From Priapulus caudatus (Eukaryota; Priapulida; Priapulimorpha; Priapulimorphida; Priapulidae), in assembly GCF_000485595.1 (NCBI RefSeq), contig NW_014577131.1:647006-711005 (forward strand): a DNA stretch of 64,000 bases, written 5' to 3'. Positions 41,101 to 53,100 of this stretch are shown here, piece by piece. The first letter of the stretch is position 1; every line of letters begins with the position of its first letter. A program made the translations under genes and the position numbers. The notes beneath the pieces were generated by a model that was not told the origin of the DNA, ran no database searches, and was given only the letters and a program-made list of their open reading frames with translations.

Positions 41101-44100
41101 CTAAATGGTGAATAGACTAGAGAGTCTAGAGTATATATCATAGAGATGTATTCTATTTATACATCTCTATGGTATATATACACTGAACAGTCGCTGAGTA
41201 AAATTGGCGAGTAACAGTAACACTCCACAGTATATAGCGTAGTGCCGCCATCTATTGGAGGAAAAAAGTGGTATCGAAGTGGAATCGAAAATACGGGGAA
41301 AAATATCGAGGATCAGATCGAGAGAAGAGAATCGCGATCCGATTCGATTTCGGTGGATCGTTACAGCCCTAATACAGACCCCACTATCAGGTGTCACACA
41401 GATCAGACTCTTACACACTATAATGCAAACCAATACACTCCTATATTCACAGATGTGTCTGCTATGAGCATATATATATATATATATATATTTATAGCAC
41501 AGCTATAATTAGGGTTATAACTGGCATTAACTGCTACATATTTGTATTTCTGGTTCATCCAGTGACATTCATGCACTGTAGTGGTGGTGCTTGAGTAACA
41601 CTCTGTCAATCTAACTTCCGAAGATTCTGTCTGGCATATGCAGGAAGACAAAATAACTATCATCACTTTTCCTCATAGTTACCATTGTGTTATCCCTACG
41701 AGAGACTAACTGAGCTTAGTGATGGAACTTTTCTGAATTAATCCACAACTCCTTACAAGTACCGGTACCATTGACTATTATACACTCCTGGTATTATACT
41801 CTCCTGGTTCCCTATGGTAATATCCTCCTGGTTCACTAAATTATACTCTATATTATCACTATGACAGTATGAGAGACTAACTGAGATTATATTAGTGATT
41901 GAACTTTTCTGAATTAATCCACAACTCCTTGTACCATTGACTATTATACACTCCTGGTTCCCTATGGTAATATCTTCCTGGTTCACTAAATAATACTCTA
42001 TATTATCACTATGACAGTGTAGGGATTTCGGATATCAAACTTGTACCTAGCTAATAAACTGGCTAGGTAATGTGTATAAATCAAAGTAACAAAATGATGT
42101 ATATTTACAACTACCGCCATGGGCGCGGCCATCTTATATCTGCGGGACTAGTCAGAGATTTTAACCGAGGGAAATTATAGAGGGCAATAGATGCTACGAA
42201 TCATTTAGTTTCATATCTATAAAATTCTAACGCAATTATTAAGCAATAGCGGTTTCAATAAAGTAAGATACACAGCAATGCAGAAATGCAAAGGCTGACC
42301 ACAGGGTCAGCCTATTTACTTTACGGGTGAGCGCACCGGGCGCACGAATATGCTATGTACCTATAAAGTAGTACCAGCAGCTAGTATAAATACGGGTCCG
42401 CTGACCACGGCAAGGCACTTCATCTGCGAAGAGGCACCGGTAACGGAGCCACTAGCTGATAAGAGCCGTCGGAGCCGCGTCCACGACAGAACATAGCTGA
42501 CACGGTGAGTCACGACACCTGGCCCAGACGCTCCGCATGTCGGAGACCTGACCATACGTGCCTTGACCACGACATATTGAACGGGAGTTAGGCCTGCACC
42601 GCTTGTCGGAGCAACCTCTCTTACCGGACATAGTCTAGTCATTACAGTCAGTATGAGTTCTATGCACGCTCTCGAAGTGCTGTGGGATTGATTGTATATA
42701 TTCACCAGGCTACGTCTCTATGTACATGCACCTGCACGTTGATTGTGGAATAAATGTTTGGCGCTCGTCAGACACGTTAAACGTCCATACTGTGGAGTGT
42801 TTCCTTGCTCGATCACGCATACATAACGGACCACGCCGACGTACACCCCGGAGCCACGACACTCTCTCCGTAGTCAACACCAGTACGTTCCTCGGCCCCT
42901 TCCTAGGGGTTGGCGGAGAATATCCAGGAAACAAATAAATACCCTGCGCGGCTACGCGCAGGGAAATGCCTGTGTGATCACCCCTAGAATCACTACAACA
43001 GTATGAGAGACTAACTGAGATTATATTAGTGATTGAACTTTTCTGAATTAATCCACAACTCCTTGTACCATCGACTATTATACACTCCTGGTATTATACT
43101 CTCCTGGTTCCCGATTCCACTTCTGGTTCTCTATATTATACTCTCCTGGTTCCCGATTCCACTTCTGGTACTCTATATTATACCTCTCCTGGTATTATCA
43201 CTACAAGAGACTAACTGAGATTAGTGATGGAACTTTTCTGAATTAATCCACAACTCCGTGCACCAGCTTTGTTGATATTAGTTATGATAATGATACGAGA
43301 CGGAAGCACTCTCGGATATAAACGGGGCTTCCGGTAATGTGGTCAAGCCGGCTATGTAAGAATAGTAAGCGGCAAATATAAGTCAGTGCAATCAACAGAA
43401 TTTTCACGTAATACTGTTCAATACACCAGCGACTCACCTCCCGTTGGCTCATCACCCCACCGAGGCCATCCACTCGCACCAGGGTTCTGTAAAGAACACC
43501 AAACAGATGTGAAGCCTTCAGCCAGTTGGGCCCCTCTCTGCACGGCAACACAGCTTCTCTATACACCTGGTCTAGCACCATGAGTTCTCCGAAGCTCTTG
43601 CTCAGTGCCTGGCTCAGGGAGGCAAGCGTGCTTGGAAGCTCTGCATAAAGAAACATATGTTCATAAGCGACAAAGAAAGCCAAGAAAGCCAAAGAAAACT
43701 TTAAAGCTCAAGAAAGCCAGTACAATGATAAAGTGTGGGAAATCGATCGATGAAGATGGCATCTTACAATCACCATACATGAGAAATTTCCACAACTCTA
43801 ACCTGAAATACCAAAATAAGAAGAAAAACTCTAGTGATACCTTGCTTGATCAGATCAGTTTCCAGCTTCGTGAGTTCCTTACGAAATTGCTGAAGGTATT
43901 GAGACAAGGCACAGCTGAAGGCTTGGTGTGTAAGACAGGCCGTACTCTCGCAATAGCCGCCCATCGCTGCTGCGGCAGAGACGGTGGCATCCACAAACTC
44001 CTGAAGTCGTCTCACGGCCGCACCGTACTGGGTGAATGTCTGCAGCATATTGCCTATGCTCTCCTGCAATATTACTGCACATTATATACGTAATCGTATA

Positions 44101-47100
44101 TATGTGTGTGCGTGCATGTGCGCATGCATGTATATATATATATATATATATATCCATTGGTCCGGTGGCATGTGTGGATCAGAATACATAGAAATTATGT
44201 TAACACAGAATTTTTCAATTTAAATATAATTAAAATATTAAAATATTAATTAAATTTAAATATTATTAACATATATGTATTTACAAAGAGAATTATTAAC
44301 CACACAATATTAAAGAAAATAACAAACGCACGATGTGAGTACCCTCTAGACGAGTGCACATGACTCGCTATACCTTGGTGAGGTGACCCAGTAGTACGCT
44401 GTTGTTAACTGTATATCCATCTTCCGATGCGTGGAAGACAAATAGGTCCGTAACTCCAGCGAGCATCCACAGCGTTTCCCTGACGACCTGCCGCTCACTG
44501 AGTCTAACGCTTCCATCATCGACTCGGCAAAATTGAGAGGTGGACCTCGCGTGCTGCATCCTGTACAAATATGACAGAACTAATTTTACGCAATTGATTT
44601 TCATCTTACTAAAATACATGACAGCAAGATAAGATACAGTAACTATAGAATCAATCATTGTCTGACTCTACAATATCGCCGTCATTGCTTAATGAGACCG
44701 TCAAATAAAAAAAACCATTAAACAAAAACAGTTGCATCGGCCGGGAATCGAACCCGGGCCGCCCGCGTGGCAGGCGAGCATTCTACCACTGAACCACCGA
44801 TGCTGCAGATGATATATAACAGCACTTTTACATTAAACAAACTATCTCACAGCATGTAAATAAGAACATACAATATGGGTCCACAATAGCATGTCCACAT
44901 AAAATCGCAATAACAATGTATCGATATTGTTATACATATTACTTAGCGTTTACACATGAAAAAGGGACTAGGGTTGTAGCTAATTCGTTTTGCCTAGGGG
45001 AAAGAGGAGGGGAGGGGGGCAAGTCAAACTCAGTTTGTGGTGAACAGGCATTTTTAGGTATTTTGAACCTCTAAGCGGATCAGCATTTGTTCTATCGTAA
45101 TTCTTGATTAAACATCAAATGAAGTCAATATAATCTGTTTTGCTTCGTAGAATGTTAATGCCAAATACCAGTTAGTTTCTACTGAACAAGACAAAAATGA
45201 CATAGCCTGACAATTAAGAAGTTAATTATTTGGCAATGCACGTGTATGGCTTGTGTGCAGTGCTAAAAATGGAGAAGATTATTTCTTGCATTATGGGCAA
45301 GCATATTTCACGTAAACGTTCACATGGAAAAACTATCAACAACATCAATGAGAAGCAAAGTGCATCAGATGAGACGGGATAACATAGAGAAGCGGTGCCG
45401 AAAGAAGGTGTTGACCCGAAAGTGCTGAGCGCCAGATTCTTGCGCCGCAGTTCCGCGCAAGGCCCGCACGGCGACGGAACGTCCTACGACAGTATGCAGC
45501 TGCTGCAGCTATGGATCCGTGCCGCCGAATGCTTATGCCGGCGCACGCATCCATAGCTGCCAGCGAACAGTCCACAATTTTAGTGCGGGACACAGAGGGC
45601 AGACATTTGGACCGTGAGTGAACAGTGTTCACTTGTTATAAAAACATAATGTCTCTTCGTAACCTAGCTGGTCCGCGAAATCACAGAAAGACTGACGAAA
45701 TTTTCGCGCTTCGCGAACCTTGCCCAGTATGGAAATGGCGCAAGGACAAAGGCTATATAGACTGGGACTTACTCCCACCTCGATTTACCATCGAGTGACT
45801 AAGCTAAGCCGAGAGGTGGAAGCGTCTGAGTGCCAGTCTATGCGGGCTATAGGCGGCGCGCAGCGCCGGCCGCACTGCGTTCCAACTCGCGTACGAGCCT
45901 CGATGTGGAACGTTGCAGCCAAAAACGTTGCCATGCTGTTGCGGCTGACAAGCCATTTCCATTACTGGCAAAGGTTCGCGAACGCCAGAATTTCGTCAGT
46001 CTGTGTGATTTCGCATGACACAGTCGGTTTACGACAGAGACATTATGTTTTTATAACAAGTGATACTGTTGTTCAAGGAGAAAAAAAGATGGAAAGCTCG
46101 TTGATATGTGTATTCGGCTGCTTGAAAGTTTCCAATGAAGTGGCAGCGTCGACGTGTCGATTGGCAGCACGCTTTCCTACCTGCGTATATATATATTAGT
46201 GTAAGCGTGCAACAGTCGCGCGCGAGCAATGGCAGCCGCAGCGTACGTTGGACGTAGGATTTCGACGGAATTACAGGAAACTCGGCAATAATAGGTCAAA
46301 GAGAGTAGCCTATGCTATAGAAACATGAAGAAGTTGGTAGTAAATAGATTTTAGTATTTAGTTAGCATTATATTTTATTATATTTAGTAGGAGTACTAGT
46401 AACACTAACGTACAGGAGTCGTCATTATTAAATTAGTAACTTACTACTACGGTAACACAGTTTGTCATTATTAGCCCTGGTAGTGAACTAGTACTAGTAC
46501 TAGTATACTGTAGTACTACGTAGTCCTGGTATAGTAGTACTAGTACTAGTAGTACTTACTACTACTAGTAATTATTGGTAACATGTACTTGTATAGTTGT
46601 AGTATAGAAAGTATTCGTAGTGTGGATCACAATTCGATGCTCGACATTGGGGATCGTGTTAGATATCATATATATATGCCTAGGTGCCTGTAGAATCACG
46701 AGTACGAGGACATTGGTTTTTATTGGAGCTCATGTTCTCTATCCTTGGGCCGTCCTAGTCGGAGCACTCCGAATTGCCACGTGAATTCTTACGGAACACT
46801 TACAGTTCAAGCTTCACTGTTCAACAGTTTAGGCACTTCTGCCACCATGTTGAAATCTTTAGTTTGATGAGGAGTGTAACTATGGCAGAGATACAATAGC
46901 AGATAACAGTGACAATAAACTAACTGTTATATTACGATAGCGAAGACGAATTCCTATATATCGTATCCCCTCAACTCAGCCACTCAACGCTAACGCTATG
47001 AGCGCCATATATTGTTACAATGTCAACAAAAAACTCCGTTATTACAGAAAGAAAGCCGCGCCTAGTAAGCCTACGAAAATTTCGCGGCGCATTTCTTAGC

Positions 47101-50100
47101 CCGTCTCTACATAACTGGTAGTGAGATCCTCGTGCAATGGGCAGACACCGCTCTCAATTCACGCGAAAAGCCGGCTTCAAGCTAACCCTGAAGAAGGACC
47201 GGAATACTGCGTTGGGTAAAAGGCAGCGATGTTGAGTAACGGTGCCGCCGACTAGTGGCGTTTGAGCGCTTCTGCGCGGCAGTATCGCCCTGCAGATGCT
47301 CTAGGCCGTGCTGACTATATATAATAACGCTGGTGCAAAATGTGGATCAATGTAAATCAAGTCTCATTTGATCACAAAGTAAACCTGTTACTATGCTGCC
47401 AGGGTCTATGTATCCCTGGGTACTGCCGGAACGCTACCCTGGGTACGGTCCGCGTATACCGGAACGTACCCTGGCACATCTAATATGCCGGACCGTACCT
47501 CGCCTACCCACTAACGAGTCTAGGGAGTCGCCTACGCCTACACCTACCCTAACACCCGAACCCTAACCATATCAGATAGTTACCAGGGTACGTTCGGGCG
47601 GTATCCCCGACCGTACCCCAAGGTACGTTCGGCAGTACCCTGGGGGACTTGGACCCCTATGAGCATTACTAAGGTGCCTCACCACTCGGTGTTCAAGAGA
47701 TTTGCTCTGTGCTTGCTCTGTGGTGAGCAGCCATCTACATCCATGGTCCAGTAGCGGGTGGTAGGAGATTACTTCGCAGCCATGACTGCCCCTTATCAGT
47801 GGACTTAAGTCAGCCCTGCTAATTCTGTAATGTACAGAGATGTTGGTGTTGTGTACAAAGCAGTGGATTATTCACGACTGCTATCCCCATGTCTGAGGGA
47901 CTAATCGATACATATTTTGCTTCATAGACAACAAATAAATTCAAATTACAATCCGTCTCGATTCCAGTGAAATATAACTATGTGCACACGTAAGTAAGAG
48001 TGGTTTTCTATGCTGCGACATGTATTTTATATATTGCTTTATGTATAGCGCTCTTTCTAGAATTTCTCGATGTATTCTGCAAATCGGTTTGTATCTGAGA
48101 ATAGCCAAGATATATAGTGAGCTTCATTTATTGATTCCACACAAACTATAAGGGACATTTGCATGTTAATCTGTCAGTTTTCCGATACAGAACCGTGAAC
48201 ACATTTTATTTTACTTCAGGATGCCAATAAGAAATCCGTAGGAAATTTGCCATATGGCTTTATGAATTCACATAGAAATTCTAGACTGCTTATCAATCAT
48301 ATACCACCTAACCAAGTGTCTTTCTCTATCCCAATATCCATGCTAAACGGACAATAAACGACATTAGACGCTTTTTTAAACACGAAGCGTTTTGATGCAT
48401 GCCATACCAATGTAATGCCTCGTATATTTGTTATTGCAATGTGTGTACCATGGGGTAAAACTACTTAACGCATACAGACTAAGGCTTTAACGATACACAA
48501 GCCTCTCGATTCAATCCGGTTTTCTATATTAGCCTCTCGATTCGATTCCTTCGATTCGATTCCCAAAATATTGAAATGTTACCTTATTTTTTATATTTTC
48601 ATTATTTTGCAATATAAATTATAGAAATTACCAATGAATACTAAATGATGAATAGACTAGAGAGTCTAGAGTAATATCATAGAGATGTATACTATTTATA
48701 CATCTCTATGGTTATATTATACACTGCACAGTCGCGCTGAGTAAAATTGGCGAGTAACAACTCCACAGTATACAGCGTAGTGCCGCCATCTATTGGAGGA
48801 AAAAAGTGGTATCGAAGTGGAATCGAAAACACGGGGAAAAATATTGAGGATCGGATCGAGAGAAGAGAATCGCGATCCGATTCGATTTCGGTGGATCGTT
48901 ACAGCCCTAATACAGACCCCACTAGCAGGTGTCACACAGATCAGACTCTTACACACTTTCGAGTTTTAAGGATGCCGGTACTCACGCTGAGAGGGTCTAT
49001 GTCCCCCAGGGTACGGTCCGGTATACCGGAACGTACCCTGGTACTAATCTAATATGCCGGACCGTTACCTCGCTACTCCACTAACGAGTCTAGGGAGTCG
49101 CCTACGCCTACTCCCTAACCCTAACCCTAACCATATCAGATAGTTACCAGGGTACATTGCGGTATACCGGACCATACCCAGTGTACGTTCCGGCAGTACC
49201 CCGGGGGACATAGGCCCTATGAGCGGTACTCACGCATCCGCGCAATCGGCAAACCCACACCCCCACTCCACCGAAGATACCAACCTGCGCAAGTTTAACG
49301 GAGACGACCTGCACGTTTGTCGGCGATGACTCGTCGTCTGCACCTCGGCTGGGAATGTCAATGCCAGAGTCATCTCTGGGCACCTTTACAGAGAGACTCC
49401 TCGGTGGAGGTTCAATCTCTTCGTCGCTCCAATCCTGAACAGATAAGTTGTGTGCTGGTATTGAACGCAGCATGGCAAGAATGGCGTTTTCCTCAAGACG
49501 AATTCTTCAAGATTTCCATCTCTGATATAGTCCCTTGGACTTTGAAGACTAATATTTACGAGGTTACGAGGGATGGCAAACGCTCAGGACAAAACTACTG
49601 CATTCACATATCTCCCTAAACGGCTGCAAGAACAACCCAATTAGTCTGCATAGATAAGTCACCGTGTTTCAAATTTTCTTCTGGTGTGGACGTTAGCGGG
49701 CAAAACTTACTGACATGGGCTCATCTAATGTTGCGCTTTTGAAATCTTCCTCTCCCTCCAAGAGGTAGTGAGCCCAGTCAAAGCTATCATCCACTGGCGT
49801 CTCATTGTCCAACGACTCAGTTGCCGCTCTTGTAGGCTCAAAGCTTCCAGCCTTGTCTGAGCCACCCAGAGCCAAAAGCATGGACAGTATACAGTAGTGA
49901 GTATCCGTCTGAAATGTTGACGAATAGGTTTTCAAAGGAAATTGCACAGCAGATATGCATCTAGAACCAAGTAGAATTGGGGTTAATATTGTATAATCTA
50001 TATCATATATGAATTCACGTTCTTTTTGTGTATGCAGGAACATGTGATTGTGCGATAAGCAAAATAGTGTGGCAATTTTATGTAATTATTAGGTTTTTCA

Positions 50101-53100
50101 CAGTTTAATTTCAATAATATATATATATTATTGATATATTACATATTGATGCAGGAGTAGAAATTAACTTTTGAACAAGCGAGTCCAACGGACTGACTTA
50201 TTACCATCAAAAAGAGGGAGTCCGCAGCAAAATGAGGGAGTCCGCAGTATACAAGTAGTACCGCAGATATTAAACGTGTCAATGACACTGTAGCTCACCT
50301 TGGGTGAGATAGAAGAGGGAAGGGGGATATATAAACCAAGTATATATGGGGCCAAAAAGAGTAGGTCAACAGGTGTGTTACCTATTGCATCGAAAACAAA
50401 AGTAGGGTAGGTAAGTAGGGATTTTTTTTTTTTTAATACAGTTCTACAGGTGTTTGCTAATTCGACATCTTACAGGTTATAAATAGGATTCCTCGTTTCT
50501 ATTCTGTTTTAATATTGAATATGTATGTATACCTTGTGCTTTTGATGCATGCTATAAAGTGGTGTATAGGTAGGGATAAGTTAGTAAGCAAGTCCAGAAC
50601 GTGTTTGTAGTAAAAACTCTCAAGTTTTGTCTGTCAGATTTCAAATTAAAAAACTTTCTTTTTTTTCTTCTTTTTTGAAAAAATAGTTTAGGGTCGGCCC
50701 TAATAATCTAGGGACAATCGGTCGACCGGAAACACACCTATTTTTTGTTTGGCCTGGGAGAAGTCCCATTATATACTCTTGATAATGATATATGCATAAG
50801 TTTTGATGCGAAAATAAATATTTCAGATCTGAAAGTCTGAAATCTTGAAGAGAGATGGCGCGACGCCTAAATGGTCGCCAAAGTAGGTCGACTTGGCGTG
50901 CTACAAAATAAGAAGTTCAAATCTCTCCCATAGGAGTAACAACTGTATTCAATTTGAAACATGTGGGTCAAACGGTTCTTGAGTTATCGTTGACCGTAGA
51001 CAGACACTGAAATGCATTATGAAATTGCCAAAATCTAGCTAATTTGCATAATTTTGAAAAAATATCAAAACCCGTGTGATATGTTTTGGGGCCAGTCCTT
51101 ATCCATTCACATACTAGAAATGAGCAAAATCCGTTGAACCTGAATTGACTTATAAATGACCATTTCCATTTTTGCCAAAAAGTAGACGTGGCTCGAAAGT
51201 AGGTCAACTGGCGTGCTCCAAAATATGACGTTCAAACCTCTCCCAGGAGTAACAACTGCATGAAATTTGAAACATGTGGGTCAAACGGTTCTCGAGTTAT
51301 CATTGACCGTAGCCAAATGTTGACGGACGGACGGACGGACTGACGTACGACACCCCATGGCAATAGCTCATCTTGACGATGTCAAGGCGAGCTAAAAAGG
51401 ACATTTACGGTGCACGTCTGCCAAATTTTCTTGGGTCATTTGCTAAAAAAAAATATGGTAATTCTGCGAGGCCATGCTCTGGAACGAACTAGTTAGTATA
51501 GCAAAATTTTCAGGGAATCACGCGGACTCCTGCATATGTCAAATCAGGAAGTCCGACAGTAAATCAAGGAGTATTTGACTCCGGACTCGCGTTAATTTCG
51601 CACCCAGTTGATGAAACTCAAGGAAAATTAGCCTACCTTTCCATGCATCTTCTCCTCAAAGCATGGAATTTCCAGAAATCTGTATGCAAGGTCTTTAAGC
51701 GATTTGGCTTTTTCATCCTCACTATTCACAGTGAACTTTTCATGAAGCCTAGAAACAATTATACAGATTTTACAACGCTAAAAGCAAACAGGACCCATGT
51801 TGCTGCTAATCTGAAAAACAACACTAAGTACAGGTCAGAAACCATGGAAAAGGCCCGATTAAATGGTTGTCCCAATTGATCAGTGAATACGTTTCCAGTC
51901 GCATGTTCATCCCTATGTGAACATCATGGACACAGGTCTCTGTTCTCAACATGCACTGTACATCACATGCAGGGTACATTAGATAATCCATAGAAAACAT
52001 TTTAATATTTGTTGCGATAAACATATATTCAAGAGCTGATAATAACATACATAAAACTCTGTTGTAATGCATTCTTGGTATTATACAAGTATCTCTATAG
52101 AGGTTCTGATTTGGGAAGGGCTTACCCTTTTAGCGTCCTTGTGATCTTGTGACTATCTACATCTAAAAAGCGATGATATCGAAAGTTTGAGCTGACGAAG
52201 TCTGAGCAAATCTGAAAGTTCTCGTCGCAGGCCTGTAAATGTGCAGAATGATTTTTTTAGCAAAATAAAATTGAGTCGAGAATTTTTTTTTCTCCGAATA
52301 TTACAAAAATGTAGACTACTTACACAACGTCATGCAGTACATGTGAAAAAAGAGTTGAGTGTGACTGCCAGAACAGGTAGAAGGCAATGTTGATTGGTTG
52401 GGGATGGGGTTGGGATGAGGACAGGGTAGAGGGGGCAAGGAGAGACTAAAATTAATAAAATATTTGAAGTTTTTCAAATATCGTACAAGATAAAACAAGT
52501 TATAAGATAAGGTCAAGGAACTAGAGGTAATGGAGTAGACAGAGTCAGGGGCGAAGAATGGCCTTTAGGTGAATTAGGCTTTAGGCAAAAGCAAGCGAAG
52601 TAAATGCTTGTGGTCTACTGCTTGTTGAGTGCATAGTTTGGTACATGAGAAAAATATGTGTACACATTATATCATATTTATGTCTAGCTCCAAGAAACGG
52701 TCTTGCTAGGATCAGAAGACATAATATGTATAGACAATCAATCGCACAGCCTCGTCGGGCAAGTCTAGTTCATGTAACTGAAATAGTTTGTTTTATATAA
52801 ACTGGAGATGCTTAAAAAGTGAACTTGTTAAATAGTAAAGCTTATTAGCTATACTAATGCTAACAATGAGGATGAGCTTGCACCTTGAAATGTTGCTTAT
52901 GCAATCATTTGAGTCAAATAAATAGCCCAAATTTGCCAGGCAACTTATAGCGAGCTCAGGATTGAGTTTAGAGAGGTGAGAGCCAACTCGTTTCTTTGTT
53001 GGCTAAAGCATGTTTTTGTAGCACAGCCTGTAGCACAGGTTTAATAGCACAACACACTCTGTCTTGCTGCAAGTGCATTGAGATAGTGATGGGTAGAGAA

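Larger units (their letters stand above)
35217..41420. repeat. Tandem duplication unit, left copy (A)
   Basis: Collinear with 41,421-48,957 from the shared start AATGCAAACCAATACAC to the shared end CTTACACACT. It contains GCP5 exons 9, 8, 7, the tRNA-Gly and exon 6 in plus-strand order. Differences from copy B are largely single-base insertions and deletions rather than substitutions. Copy A lacks the solo LTR of copy B. Confidence 0.95.
41421..48957. repeat. Tandem duplication unit, right copy (B)
   Basis: Head-to-tail partner of 35,217-41,420, 1.3 kb longer because of a 980-bp solo LTR and expansion of a CTCCTGGTATTATACT minisatellite near 41.8-42.0 and 43.05-43.2 kb. Exons 7, 8 and 9 and the tRNA-Gly are intact here. 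Exon 6 and the stretch 47.0-47.5 kb carry many indels. Confidence 0.95.

Noticed and set aside
45345-46199. ORFs of 95 and 159 codons in duplication copy B
   Set aside because: They cover a fold-back repeat and are not conserved as open frames in copy A.
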